Assembly (NCBI GenBank): GCA_947631275.1
Contig: CANRKR010000001.1
Location: 1-64,000 of the forward strand
Direction of reading: 5' to 3'
DNA length: 64,000 bases
DNA from: an uncultured Akkermansia sp.
Lineage (GTDB): Bacteria > Verrucomicrobiota > Verrucomicrobiia > Verrucomicrobiales > Akkermansiaceae
The notes under the pieces were generated by a model. It ran no database searches, was not told the DNA's origin, and worked only from the letters and a program-made list of their open reading frames with translations. Below are positions 7,697 through 17,004 of this stretch, piece after piece. The position numbers and the translations under genes are program-made. The first letter of the stretch is position 1. The number at the start of each line of letters is the position of its first letter.

Positions 7697-9619
7697 ATGT
7701 CCGATTCTCTTCACCACGAATGCGGCGTTGCTGCGATCCGACTTCTCAAGCCCCTCTCCTATTTCGCGGATAAGTACGGCTCGCCGGAATGGGCGTTCAA
7801 CAAGCTCTTCCTCCTCATGGAAAAGCAGCATAACCGCGGGCAGGACGGTGCCGGTATCGGGTGCGTGAAACTCAACATGCCATTGGGTTCGCCGTACGTC
7901 TTCCGCGCACGCAATGCTACCTCATCGGCACTTTCGGACATCTTCACGATGCAACAGAAAAACCTGCGCACTTTGCGGGAGGAAGGGGGATGGGACGTGA
8001 AGGATACCGTAGCATACAAGAATCAATTTAACTTCGGCGGAGAAATCCTGATGGGGCACCTGCGCTACGGTACGAGCGGACAATTCGACGAGGGAAGCTG
8101 CCACCCCTTCCTGCGCAGGACAAACTGGACCACACGCACGCTCATGCTGCTGGGCAATTTCAACATGACGAACGCGGATGAGCTGAATCGCAAGCTCATC
8201 GAGCGTGGACAGCATCCCGTCTTTGACACCGATACCCAAGCCGTGCTGGAAGAGATCGGCTACTACCTCGATGAAGCGCACACGGACATCTACAGAGAGC
8301 TGCGCGACAAAAAGACACCCGGGCGTGAAATACCGCATGAAATTTCCAAACGCTTAGATCTCTACGATATTGTCGGAAAAGCCTCTCAGGGGTGGGATGG
8401 AGGTTATTGCGTAATGGGGACCGTAGGAAATGGCGACTTTTTCTGCTTGCGTGACCCGCACGGTATTCGTCCCTGCCACTACGTGCTGACGGATGAATAT
8501 CTGGCTATTGCCAGTGAGCGAGTGCCGCTCATGAGCGTAATGGAGGTAGAATGCGGGGATGTGTATGAGCTGCCGCGCGCTAACATGATCGTGGTGAAAA
8601 ACGACGGCAAAATCAGTATCAAAGAATACACCACCCCGCTGGAGCCGACTCCCTGCTCTTTTGAGGCGATCTATTTCTCTCGTGGCAATGACCCAATCAT
8701 TTACAGGGAGCGCAAAGCCCTCGGCGCTAATCTCGCTGAAAAAGTCGTCGAGTGCTTAGGTGATGAAAACTTCTCCCACGCGGCCATCACCTACATCCCC
8801 AACACGGCCGAGGTTTCTTACTACGGACTGCTGGAAGGGTTGCGAGCCTACCGTCGCGACCGCGTAACTTCAGCCGTCATTGAAGCTTTCCATGACGGCA
8901 CACTGAGCGATAGCCTCATCCGCGAACTCATCCAAAAACGCTGGCCGCGTGCAGAAAAAATCGCGCACAAGGATATCAAGCTGCGCACCTTCATCTCCGA
9001 GGAAAGCAGTCGAAAGCAACTCGCCGCGCAGGTGTATGACCTCACTTACGGCGCTGTGGGGGAAGAGGAAGTGCTCATTGCTATCGATGACTCCATCGTG
9101 CGTGGTACCACGTTACGCTCGTCACTGCTGCGTCTCCTCGCCCGCTCGAAAGCGCGCAAGATCGTGATTCTCTCAAGCGCACCACAGATTCGCTACCCGG
9201 ATTGTTACGGCATCGATATGAGCGAACTTGGAAAATTCATCGCCTTCCAGGCGGCAATCTCCTTGCTGCAAAAACGCGGGGATTACCCGTACATCTCGCA
9301 GGTGTATGAGGAGTGTTGTCGCCAGCTCACCCTCCCGCCGGAGCAGCGCATCAACCCCGTCAAAAAGATTTACGCCCCCTTCACGGCAGAGGAGATCACG
9401 AAAGAAATCTCGCACCTCGTCACGCCGGATAATTCCCCTTGCGAGGTGGAAATCATCTACCAAACTCTCGAGGGTCTGCGCTCTGCCATTGAGGGACCCT
9501 GTGGCGATTGGTACTTCAGCGGCAACTACCCCACCCCAGGCGGTTTTACCACCGCGAATGTCGCCTTCATCAACTGGTTTGAAGGACGCGACGGACGTTC
9601 CTACTCCCTGCCTGTGTAG
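7697..9619 (+). CDS. purF: Amidophosphoribosyltransferase, long form
   Basis: First committed step of purine synthesis: PRPP plus glutamine gives phosphoribosylamine. An N-terminal class II glutaminase domain starts at HECGV (Cys9 as nucleophile after removal of a short leader), with QHNRGQDGAG, GHLRYGTSG and LRDPHGIRP. The PRPP-binding loop IDDSIVRGTT sits near residue 460-470. At 640 residues it is about 130-150 longer than the E. coli or Bacillus enzyme, the extra sequence lying mainly before the PRTase loop and at the C-terminus; comparable long forms exist in Bacteroidetes-type bacteria. It lies directly downstream of purM with no evident Shine-Dalgarno. An 11-bp direct repeat, CATCAGATTTC, occurs twice in the 60-nt gap (7641 and 7675). 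Confidence 0.9.
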   Translation: MSDSLHHECGVAAIRLLKPLSYFADKYGSPEWAFNKLFLLMEKQHNRGQDGAGIGCVKLNMPLGSPYVFRARNATSSALSDIFTMQQKNLRTLREEGGWDVKDTVAYKNQFNFGGEILMGHLRYGTSGQFDEGSCHPFLRRTNWTTRTLMLLGNFNMTNADELNRKLIERGQHPVFDTDTQAVLEEIGYYLDEAHTDIYRELRDKKTPGREIPHEISKRLDLYDIVGKASQGWDGGYCVMGTVGNGDFFCLRDPHGIRPCHYVLTDEYLAIASERVPLMSVMEVECGDVYELPRANMIVVKNDGKISIKEYTTPLEPTPCSFEAIYFSRGNDPIIYRERKALGANLAEKVVECLGDENFSHAAITYIPNTAEVSYYGLLEGLRAYRRDRVTSAVIEAFHDGTLSDSLIRELIQKRWPRAEKIAHKDIKLRTFISEESSRKQLAAQVYDLTYGAVGEEEVLIAIDDSIVRGTTLRSSLLRLLARSKARKIVILSSAPQIRYPDCYGIDMSELGKFIAFQAAISLLQKRGDYPYISQVYEECCRQLTLPPEQRINPVKKIYAPFTAEEITKEISHLVTPDNSPCEVEIIYQTLEGLRSAIEGPCGDWYFSGNYPTPGGFTTANVAFINWFEGRDGRSYSLPV

Positions 9620-9709
9620 AACCAAACTTTACGACGCGATCGCTGCATGTGCGCATCCCGTTCTCTCCACGCCAGGCAGCCCTCATTCACAGTCTAAGAA
9701 CAAAGTAGC

Positions 9710-10321
9710 ATGCAGAATCAAGAACGAGCTGAGAATTGGAGCGAGCAATCGGATGAAGACCTCATCCAAGCTACTCTCTCCGGAGAGACGCGTGCTTTCG
9801 ATGAGCTCATCCGTCGGCACAGCCGCAAGCTGCATGCTATGCTTCTGCAGATGCTTGGCACGGAAGCAGACGCGTACGATGTCGCGCAAGAGGCCTTCCT
9901 GCGCGCTTTCCGCTCGCTACGACACTTCAACAAGAAAAGCGCATTCTACACCTGGCTCTACACCATTGCTGCCAACCAGGCGCGCAACTTCATCCGCAGG
10001 CGCAAACGTGAACGCTCTTTCAGTATTGATGATACCGAGAATGGCGATCCGTTGGAAAAAGACTCTGAACTCGCAGATCAGGCTCTGTCTGCCGACCCTG
10101 TGCGCAGCGCCCACGTCACCGACATCAAGAAACGTCTCCGCCAGGCTCTTGATCAGCTATCCCCTTCGCATCGTGAAGTCGTAACTCTCTGCGATATCAT
10201 GGGGCTCTCTTACCAGGAAATTGCCAAGATGCTCCATGTCTCCGAAGGCACTCTTCGCTCACGCATTTTCTACGCCCATAAGCAACTCCAAAGCCTCCTG
10301 GGCGATCTCGAAAGACACTGA
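9710..10321 (+). CDS. ECF-type (RpoE/SigW-like) RNA polymerase sigma factor
   Basis: A 203-residue sigma-70 family regulator with only regions 2 and 4. Region 2 shows ELIRRHSRKL, the DVAQEAFLRAF core-binding helix and WLYTIAANQARNFIRR (-10 recognition). Region 4 carries LSPSHREVVTLCDIMGLSYQEIA with a helix-turn-helix and SEGTLRSRI. The two are joined by an acidic linker. It has no obvious anti-sigma neighbour: the gene downstream is convergent, 27 nt away, and unrelated. Its regulon and inducing signal cannot be told from the sequence; envelope stress is the usual role in this group. Confidence 0.9.
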   Translation: MQNQERAENWSEQSDEDLIQATLSGETRAFDELIRRHSRKLHAMLLQMLGTEADAYDVAQEAFLRAFRSLRHFNKKSAFYTWLYTIAANQARNFIRRRKRERSFSIDDTENGDPLEKDSELADQALSADPVRSAHVTDIKKRLRQALDQLSPSHREVVTLCDIMGLSYQEIAKMLHVSEGTLRSRIFYAHKQLQSLLGDLERH

Positions 10322-10348
10322 AAATAAAGCAATCCGCAGCATATCTTC

Positions 10349-11695
10349 TTACTGCTGACTCCCTTCACAAGCCTGGACCATAAAGCAGCGTCGAATGAGG
10401 AGACGATCATCATTCGGGGCGTCACTTGGCACAAATCGGAGTTCAAAGGCAACAGGAAAAGTTTGATGCGAAACACCGCGACGAATGGCAAACAGAGGAG
10501 CTTTCTCGGGCAGTAGTCCTGATTCATACCCGAAGGAGGCAGCACGCAGGTTGGGCGGAATGGAGCCGGGAATGTCGTGTCGAAATTGCACCCGTGGGTT
10601 TTCAGAGAACTGCGCAGGAAAAGAAAATAGGCGGAGGGAGATGTTGCTTGTGAGATCTACGATACGCAGAACGCAGGTTCCCGGTTCACCGGGATTGATA
10701 TAGGCCTCCGCCTGGTACGCGCCGAATTGAGAGGGAGGCTCAGAGAGCAGAAGTGAAGGCTCTTCCGCTTCCAATTCGCGCTTCCCGATCAGCAGTCGAC
10801 TAAGGGTCTCCTGCGTGGGAGATTCTACCAGCGGCCACACCATGTTGTCCACGGCAGCTAACGCGGCATTCAGAGCACGATGGGCGGTCTCAGCATGAGA
10901 GGTACCCCGCCATGCCAGCAAAAGGTAATGCCCCGGGCTGAGTTCCACAGCGAGATCCGGCACCTGCTCACTGCCCTCCGGAGTAGACGGCATAGGATCA
11001 CCAGGCTTGACAATTGAGTATCCGGAGGGTAAATGATCCCCTCCCACGAGACGATGAAATGCCACGTGCACTAATCCGGGGATGCCACCAGCGGCAGGAG
11101 GTCGCATCACCACGTGTCCTGGCTTGGTGTAAAAAGTGCTGTCGCCGGTGTAAAGAGCCCAGCGAGGAGAGGTTTCAATATACGCACGCAGAATGTCGCT
11201 GTGTTCGTTTTCAAGTATTTCGAGATTCGGAAGAGGATGTATGATGTCCGTGGCAAACCCCTCGGGGAAAATAGAGATGCAGAGGGCATCCGGTCCGGTA
11301 AGTTCATCTGCAGGAAGAGCAGGCATCTCTTCAATCTCTTCCTGCTCACTCGCGGCAATGACGGTCGGGACTCGAGTGATGTCCGGCACGTCAGCAAAAT
11401 AAGCTAGCACACAAAATCCTCCGGCAGTGATTCCCCATTGTGCCGTCCACACGAGGAACTGACCAAGGGCTCGCAGATTGCGCAAGCGCAGTAGCATCGT
11501 CATGGAGGCAATGATTATGAGTGTCAGGGATAACAGGAAACTGCCCAGCACAAGTGCGCCAGCAATATCAGGAGCATCTACTCGCCACGATCTCGGCAGC
11601 ATGCGAGGCCAAAGCAAAGGCAAACAGCCCAGCAACGCCGTGATACAGCAAAGCCGATGCCAGACGATGGGGCGCGTAATGATGTTTCTTTTCAT
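10349..11695 (-). CDS. Membrane-anchored protein of unknown function
   Basis: A 448-residue protein. Three hydrophobic segments in the first roughly 115 residues (around 14-34, 45-70 and 78-105) are followed by a long soluble region rich in Pro, Glu and Leu, probably periplasmic. I recognise no family. Its start overlaps the stop of the ankyrin lipoprotein gene by 4 nt (ATGA type), so the two are translationally coupled and probably work together at the envelope. Confidence 0.6.
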   Translation of the reverse strand: MKRNIITRPIVWHRLCCITALLGCLPLLWPRMLPRSWRVDAPDIAGALVLGSFLLSLTLIIIASMTMLLRLRNLRALGQFLVWTAQWGITAGGFCVLAYFADVPDITRVPTVIAASEQEEIEEMPALPADELTGPDALCISIFPEGFATDIIHPLPNLEILENEHSDILRAYIETSPRWALYTGDSTFYTKPGHVVMRPPAAGGIPGLVHVAFHRLVGGDHLPSGYSIVKPGDPMPSTPEGSEQVPDLAVELSPGHYLLLAWRGTSHAETAHRALNAALAAVDNMVWPLVESPTQETLSRLLIGKRELEAEEPSLLLSEPPSQFGAYQAEAYINPGEPGTCVLRIVDLTSNISLRLFSFPAQFSENPRVQFRHDIPGSIPPNLRAASFGYESGLLPEKAPLFAIRRGVSHQTFPVAFELRFVPSDAPNDDRLLIRRCFMVQACEGSQQ

Positions 11696-13554
11696 AGAAT
11701 GAAGGAGGGTGAAAATTGCGCTTTGTTTGCGAGAAAATGACGAGCAACGGCGATTTCTGCCTCATACTTCCAATCGTCGCCCTGTGCCATGACGGCATCC
11801 AACTCCTCCGGATCATCCAGCGCCGCGGCAATTTTTTCGTAAGCGTCTGCCGCGTGAGAAGCACCTAACCGCCGCAGAGTTGCGGTAAATTTGCGAATAT
11901 CCGCTTTCTCCATATTTCCGGACCACAGCCGTTCCGGGGAGGTAAGCAGCACAGCTTCCCTAAGAAAATCGGTGTCTGCCTCACGACCGTACTCCGTGAG
12001 CCAGGCAGCCACGCCGCCATTACGCGCATCCGGGAGTCCGTCAGAATGCAGTCGTGCAGCATATGCCCCGGCACGGATAGGAAGACGAGAATCTTCCATA
12101 CAGAGGAGAAGCAACTCTGCTCCGTCATCGCTACGCCCCATAAGCTCGACGAGAACGGACGCCTCTTCCCCACGCCCCTCTCTTTGCGCACGCTCAGCCT
12201 GATGGTAGAGAAAATCTGCGGGGAGTTTGATGCTCGGTGTATCCTGCAGAGCAGCTAGAAGAGACGTCATAACAATTTCTGCATCCTGCGTTCCCAGCGC
12301 TTGTTGCCACAACGGCATTTCTGTAATTCGCTGAGCTGCACGCTCAGCATCAATATCCCCCAGCAAATGCACCCCTTTTTCCAGCGCCTGCGCATATATT
12401 TCCGCACCCAGCATTTCCGGAGTCGGACGCAGCACTCCTGCGATCGTTTCGAAGAAAGGTGCGACTTCCTTTTCCGATGGTTTGTACAGTGCCGCGCGGC
12501 AGATGTCTGCTGACAAATTTTTCCCTCCGTTGATACGCAGGGCCGGGGGTTGCAGTGTAATTCCCTTATCCTTCAGCGCAGCAAGGAGCTTCGGTCGTCG
12601 CGCTAAAAAATCATAAGGAGCAAAACCGGGGTAACTCTCATCTTCCTCTGCGCGCAGGTAAGGGTCTGCACCTCGCTGCACAAGGTAAGCAAAAACATCT
12701 ACAGCCTGCGGCAAATGCAGATCATTTTCTTCCAGCGCGCTCATCTCTGCTGCTATGCGGAAAAGCGCCGTGCTGCCGGGATCATCCGGAGTTTCAGGGG
12801 CGTGGATATCCGCTCCCTTCTCCAGCAAAATATGGAGACAGCGCAGATAATCTCCTTCAAACTGACAGCAACCCGTCGCCACAGCATGTAACAGGCCTTC
12901 CGTTCGGTTCCCCACCATCGGCAGTAATCGTTTTAATGCTTCTGCCCAGCCATGCAGCGCCGGCGGAAGAACAGTCTGCGCATCCGGCTTTGCTCCCTTG
13001 TCAAGAAGATGCAGCAGCACTTCTTCCCGCTCGCAGGCAAATGCCGCTTGGGTAAGAAAATCATCTGAATTCGTACCTGATTTTTTAAAGTCCGCGCCAC
13101 CTGCCAGCAAAGTATCCACCACCGGGATGATTTCCTCCGTCGTTGTTTCCGGCAACAGATAAGTCCCCACCGCCAACAGCAGCGGCGATTCATCATCCGG
13201 TGCGTGCGCATTCGGATCTGCTCCTTGCTCCAGCAAACTCCGCACGAGTTCACGTTTTTTAAAAAGACAGGCAAGTTGCAATATATCCGGCTCTCCCCGT
13301 TTTTTCCCCGCCACGAGATCTCCGGTTTTTTTATAACGCTCCGCAACTCGCCGAAAAATGTCGATAAACTCCGCCTCAACGAGATTTTCTTTCTCGAGCG
13401 TCGGCAAACCCACTTCGCTGATCTCCTCCAACTGCCGCAACGCCACCCCTGTCAGCTTTTTTGTCTCTCTCTCCACGCAGGAAACCAACAGCGCAGCCAC
13501 AGCCAAAAAAGCCCCCAACAGACTCGCACCCCACCCAGTGATTTTCATCTCCAT
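11692..13554 (-). CDS. Ankyrin-repeat lipoprotein
   Basis: A 620-residue protein with an N-terminal hydrophobic signal ending in a lipobox (LLVSC, Cys near residue 26), so it is probably anchored in the envelope. Ankyrin-type repeats span roughly residues 80-340 (for example LLEQGADPNAH, LLDKGAKPDA, LLEKGADIHAP). The C-terminal half is alpha-helical and lacks clear repeats; I do not recognise it. It is first gene of a pair with the coupled membrane protein. A promoter with its -10 box 6 nt before the ATG predicts a leaderless transcript. Binding partners are unknown. Confidence 0.75.
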   Translation of the reverse strand: MEMKITGWGASLLGAFLAVAALLVSCVERETKKLTGVALRQLEEISEVGLPTLEKENLVEAEFIDIFRRVAERYKKTGDLVAGKKRGEPDILQLACLFKKRELVRSLLEQGADPNAHAPDDESPLLLAVGTYLLPETTTEEIIPVVDTLLAGGADFKKSGTNSDDFLTQAAFACEREEVLLHLLDKGAKPDAQTVLPPALHGWAEALKRLLPMVGNRTEGLLHAVATGCCQFEGDYLRCLHILLEKGADIHAPETPDDPGSTALFRIAAEMSALEENDLHLPQAVDVFAYLVQRGADPYLRAEEDESYPGFAPYDFLARRPKLLAALKDKGITLQPPALRINGGKNLSADICRAALYKPSEKEVAPFFETIAGVLRPTPEMLGAEIYAQALEKGVHLLGDIDAERAAQRITEMPLWQQALGTQDAEIVMTSLLAALQDTPSIKLPADFLYHQAERAQREGRGEEASVLVELMGRSDDGAELLLLCMEDSRLPIRAGAYAARLHSDGLPDARNGGVAAWLTEYGREADTDFLREAVLLTSPERLWSGNMEKADIRKFTATLRRLGASHAADAYEKIAAALDDPEELDAVMAQGDDWKYEAEIAVARHFLANKAQFSPSFIL

Positions 13555-13560
13555 GTGCCT

Positions 13561-13588
13561 ATTATACCTTCCTTGTTTCGCCAGGCAA
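13561..13588 (-). promoter_or_regulatory. Promoter of the ankyrin lipoprotein gene
   Basis: Leftward TTGCCT (13583-13588), 16-bp spacer, TATAAT (13561-13566), 6 nt before the ATG at 13554. The stretch 13589-13940 between this promoter and that of gltX holds no gene that I can support. Confidence 0.7.
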
Positions 13589-13941
13589 GAAAATGTAACT
13601 GATCCTCAGGTTAAACACATTTGTTTTGAGCCGACAAGCCAGGGATGCTGTTTAGTCCACCAAAAAGATTCATAACCAATTACCACTCAAGTTCCAAAAC
13701 CTATCGCCCACATCAGCGGAACGCTCCCTCGCAAAGCGCGCTAACCTAAAAGCTTCGTAATTCATAACTCGTACTTGGCTACTCTCCGTATACTACAATT
13801 CATAGTTCGCTAGTAATAATGATTTAAATACTTTTGTCCCAAGCTACCGCCGACGAGGTATTATGCAAGCCATTGTGTCGTTGGATAGTAAACCGTAGAA
13901 AATTGCTCATGTATTGGACGCAAAAGATTGGGAATTCGCGC

Positions 13942-13970
13942 TTGAAAAAACAACCAGGCGGGTGTATAAG
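13942..13970 (+). promoter_or_regulatory. gltX promoter
   Basis: TTGAAA (13942-13947), 17-bp spacer, TATAAG (13965-13970), 7 nt before ATG 13978. It decides the start: the ORF track extension to 13834 lies upstream of the promoter. Confidence 0.7.
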
Positions 13971-13977
13971 AACGCGC

Positions 13978-15333
13978 ATGGAAACGAAGGTACGCACAAG
14001 ATTTGCGCCATCTCCGACAGGATATCTGCACATTGGCGGCGCACGCACGGCGCTGTTCAACTATCTCTTCACGCGCAAAATGGGAGGTACGTTTGTGCTG
14101 CGCATTGAGGATACGGATCAGCAGCGGCATGTAGAAGAAGCCATGCAAGCGATCTTTATGGGGATGCGGTGGTTGGGACTGGATTGGGACGAAGGTGAAG
14201 GAATAGGTGGACCTTATGAGCCTTATTACCAAAGCAAACGCGGAAAAATTTACGACCGCTACTTCCAGCGGCTTGTGGACGCCGGGAAGGTGTACGAGTG
14301 TCCCGCCCCAAACAAGCGGGATGCAGATGGCAACGAGATCCCCGATACGAGCGAGGGAACCGTTTGGCGCTTCCGCTTCCGACGGGATGGGATCATCACC
14401 CTGCACGATGCCGTATGCGGCGATATCAGCGTGGATTACACGAACGAGGAAAACACGCCGGACATGGTGCTCAAGCGCACGGATGGGTCGTACATCTTCC
14501 ACCTAGTCAATGTGGTGGATGACATTGAGATGAAGATTACACACGTCATCCGCGGCGAGGACCATATCATGAACACCTTCAAGCACCTGCAGCTCTTTGA
14601 GGCATTCGGCGAGAAACCGCCGGTGTATGCCCACATCCCACTCATCCAGAACCCGGACGGGTCAAAAATGAGCAAGCGAGATGTGGGGGCGCAATTGGGC
14701 TGCTACCCGGAGGAGGGCTTTCTGCCGGAAGCCGTCGTGAACTTCATAGCCCTGCTGGGCTGGAATCCAAAAAATGAGCGCGAGATCTTCTCCATGCAGG
14801 AGCTTATCGACCTCTTCTCCCTGGAACACGTGAACCGCGCTGCGGCCAAGTTCGATATCACCAAGTGCAAGTGGATGAACCAGCAGCATATCCAGCGGCT
14901 CTCGCCGGAGGATTTTGTCCAGCGCGCGCTCCCCTTCTGCACTGCCGCCGGATTGGAAGATACCCCCGCTCTGCGCGAAGCCATCGCGGGAGTACAGGAG
15001 AAGGTGCAGCTGCTCTCCGAAGTACCGGCCTGGGTGCGCTGGGTACAGGGGCCGGTGTACGAAAAAGAAGCCATGGAGAAACTCCAGGACAACGCACGGG
15101 AGATGCTTGATCTCATTGCCGACGCCTTTCGCGACCTACCGGAATGGGATGCGCAAACCGCCTTTGCCCTCATCAAACCCCTCTGCAAAGAACACGGTGT
15201 AAAGGTCGGCGCCGGCATGTATCCGCTGCGTCTCGCACTCACCGGCAGCCATGTGGGTCCCGGCATGGATGTGCTCCTCTCCGTGCTGGGGAAGGAGGAG
15301 ACCCTGCGCCGCATGGAGATTTTCCCATGCTGA
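13978..15333 (+). CDS. gltX: Glutamyl-tRNA synthetase
   Basis: Class I aminoacyl-tRNA synthetase charging tRNA-Glu, and possibly tRNA-Gln if no GlnRS exists. About 451 residues, close to the family norm of 460-490. The nucleotide-binding signatures are FAPSPTGYLHIGG (HIGH-like) near residue 8 and KMSKRD (KMSKS-like) near 229. The C-terminal helical anticodon-binding domain is intact. The start at METKVRTRF matches family N-termini; the 48 extra track residues look non-coding. It lies 26 nt upstream of queA, making a tRNA-function pair. Confidence 0.95.
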   Translation: METKVRTRFAPSPTGYLHIGGARTALFNYLFTRKMGGTFVLRIEDTDQQRHVEEAMQAIFMGMRWLGLDWDEGEGIGGPYEPYYQSKRGKIYDRYFQRLVDAGKVYECPAPNKRDADGNEIPDTSEGTVWRFRFRRDGIITLHDAVCGDISVDYTNEENTPDMVLKRTDGSYIFHLVNVVDDIEMKITHVIRGEDHIMNTFKHLQLFEAFGEKPPVYAHIPLIQNPDGSKMSKRDVGAQLGCYPEEGFLPEAVVNFIALLGWNPKNEREIFSMQELIDLFSLEHVNRAAAKFDITKCKWMNQQHIQRLSPEDFVQRALPFCTAAGLEDTPALREAIAGVQEKVQLLSEVPAWVRWVQGPVYEKEAMEKLQDNAREMLDLIADAFRDLPEWDAQTAFALIKPLCKEHGVKVGAGMYPLRLALTGSHVGPGMDVLLSVLGKEETLRRMEIFPC

Positions 15334-15359
15334 TATCGTAAGATTCGGTCATTTTCCAT

Positions 15360-16337
15360 ATGCGCACGGCAGATTTCGACTACACCCTGCCTCCGGAGCT
15401 CATCGCAGATCGTCCCCTGCCGGAACGCACCGCCTCGCGCATGATGGTGGTGCATCGCGACACAGGACTCATTGAACATCGCCACTTTCGCGACTTGCCG
15501 AGCTATATACATACCGGCGACATGCTCGTGCTCAACGATACCAGGGTCGTGCCTGCCCGTTTTTTCTCGAATGACGGCAGCATTGAACTCGTGCGCGCCG
15601 GTATGATGGGCGAGCTCGTCTGGAAATGCCTTGTTCGCCCCGGGCGTAAAATGAAAATCGGACGCAGCGTGCAGATCGGCTCCTCGACGGGCATCGTCGA
15701 AAGCATCGATGCCGAAGGCTACCGCTTCATCCGCTGGGATCAGCCGGTGGATGCCGAAACCTTCGGTCGTCTCGCCCTTCCTCACTACATGAACCGCGAG
15801 AGCGATCCCGCCGACAGAGAACGTTACCAAACCGTCTACGCCGCACACGAGGGAGCCATCGCCGCGCCTACCGCCGGTCTGCACTTCGACCGGGAGCTGC
15901 TCGACTCTCTGCCGCACTGCTTTCTCACCCTGCACGTCGGCGTCGGCACTTTCCGCCCGGTGAAAGTCGATCGTGTGGAAGAACACCACATGCACACCGA
16001 ATCCTTCTACCTCCCGCCATCCACGGCGGATGCCATCAACGCCGCCGGGCGTGTGGTCGCCGTGGGCACCACCAGTGTGCGCGTGCTGGAGACGCAGGCC
16101 GCACGACATGGTCTGCCGCTGCAGCCCGGCCGGGGCGAGACGGATATCTTCATCTACCCCGGCTTCCGTTATCAGGTTACCGGCGCTTTGCTCACCAACT
16201 TTCATCTGCCGCAGAGCACTCTCATCATGCTCGTGAGCGCCTTTGCAGGACGCGAGCTCATTCTGGAAGCTTACCGTCGCGCCGTAGAAGAGCGCTACCG
16301 CTTCTTCTCTTACGGCGACTGCATGATGATCCTATGA
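15360..16337 (+). CDS. queA: S-adenosylmethionine:tRNA ribosyltransferase-isomerase
   Basis: Penultimate step of queuosine synthesis: it transfers and isomerises the ribosyl group of SAM onto preQ1 in tRNA, giving epoxyqueuosine. The 325 residues are slightly shorter than the usual 340-350. Recognisable blocks are FDYTLPPELIA, LVLNDTRVVPARF, the HVGVGTFRPVKV/HHMHTE block and GALLTNFHLPQSTL. Probably cotranscribed with gltX. No Shine-Dalgarno is evident before ATG 15360. Confidence 0.95.
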   Translation: MRTADFDYTLPPELIADRPLPERTASRMMVVHRDTGLIEHRHFRDLPSYIHTGDMLVLNDTRVVPARFFSNDGSIELVRAGMMGELVWKCLVRPGRKMKIGRSVQIGSSTGIVESIDAEGYRFIRWDQPVDAETFGRLALPHYMNRESDPADRERYQTVYAAHEGAIAAPTAGLHFDRELLDSLPHCFLTLHVGVGTFRPVKVDRVEEHHMHTESFYLPPSTADAINAAGRVVAVGTTSVRVLETQAARHGLPLQPGRGETDIFIYPGFRYQVTGALLTNFHLPQSTLIMLVSAFAGRELILEAYRRAVEERYRFFSYGDCMMIL

Positions 16338-16461
16338 TACACGGCGCTTTTCTTCCCTTCCCTCTGCCATTGTCCCGGCAGAATCAACCGCCGACTCTAC
16401 ACTTGGCAGGGCACAGATTAATTTCTCATTTTAAACTACCAGTCTTTCCTCACGTGTTTGT

Positions 16462-16971
16462 CTAATCTTGCAAATAAGGCATTTCCCGGAGGGCGGACCA
16501 GCCTCCCTCCAGCACAAACACTGGGGCGGAAATGAGGCCTGTGCGCCGTAATTCATCAGCAACTTCCTCCGAAGAAGTGCAGGAGGACGTGCAGAAGACA
16601 ACGATGCATTCGTTATTTTGTTCTGCCCGGATAAGACGTTCGATGGCGGCGTCCAAAAGGTGCGACAAATTGGCGCCGGGGCGAATGGGAAAAACACAGT
16701 TGCCCTGGCGCAGGAAATGGTTGAGTTCGTAATCACTCTCACTACGCGCGTCCACCCAGACGACTCTGTAGTGGGAGGGATCCCGAGCATCCCGCCAATG
16801 ATCCACGAGTTCCTGCGGACAGATGCGGCCTTCTGGCAAATTCTTCTGCACGCAGGGCGGCACCCGGTGCGGCTCAAAATACAGCTTCTCGAGGCCATAG
16901 AACGCACCACTGAGCAAGAGGATGCACACCCCAAGCCCTACAATTTGCGAAAGCATTTTCCTCAACATCAT
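16462..16971 (-). CDS. Membrane-anchored rhodanese-like protein
   Basis: A 169-residue protein with one N-terminal transmembrane or signal segment (about residues 8-26) and a single rhodanese domain. The active-site loop CTSSCTSS contains the catalytic-position Cys and follows a VVFC strand; the family end block VFVLEGGWSAL is present. Such domains carry sulfur as a persulfide. The domain probably faces the periplasm. It sits 33 nt downstream of pgi in the same direction, so is probably cotranscribed, but no functional link to glycolysis is evident. Confidence 0.8.
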   Translation of the reverse strand: MMLRKMLSQIVGLGVCILLLSGAFYGLEKLYFEPHRVPPCVQKNLPEGRICPQELVDHWRDARDPSHYRVVWVDARSESDYELNHFLRQGNCVFPIRPGANLSHLLDAAIERLIRAEQNNECIVVFCTSSCTSSEEVADELRRTGLISAPVFVLEGGWSALREMPYLQD

Positions 16972-17004
16972 GGCGCGTGTCGCATCACGGGAAAAGTGAA
17001 CGCC

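Noticed and set aside
13834-13977. 48-residue N-terminal extension of gltX in the ORF track
   Set aside because: It lies upstream of the gltX promoter, is not family-like, and the conserved N-terminus begins at METKVRTRFAPSPTG.
14703-16205. 500-aa antisense ORF across gltX and queA
   Set aside because: Shadow of two confidently identified genes; its residues show no domain and follow the codon bias of the opposite strand.
16338-16461. Terminator between the convergent queA and rhodanese genes
   Set aside because: Only a 5-bp CTGCC/GGCAG stem without a T-run was seen.
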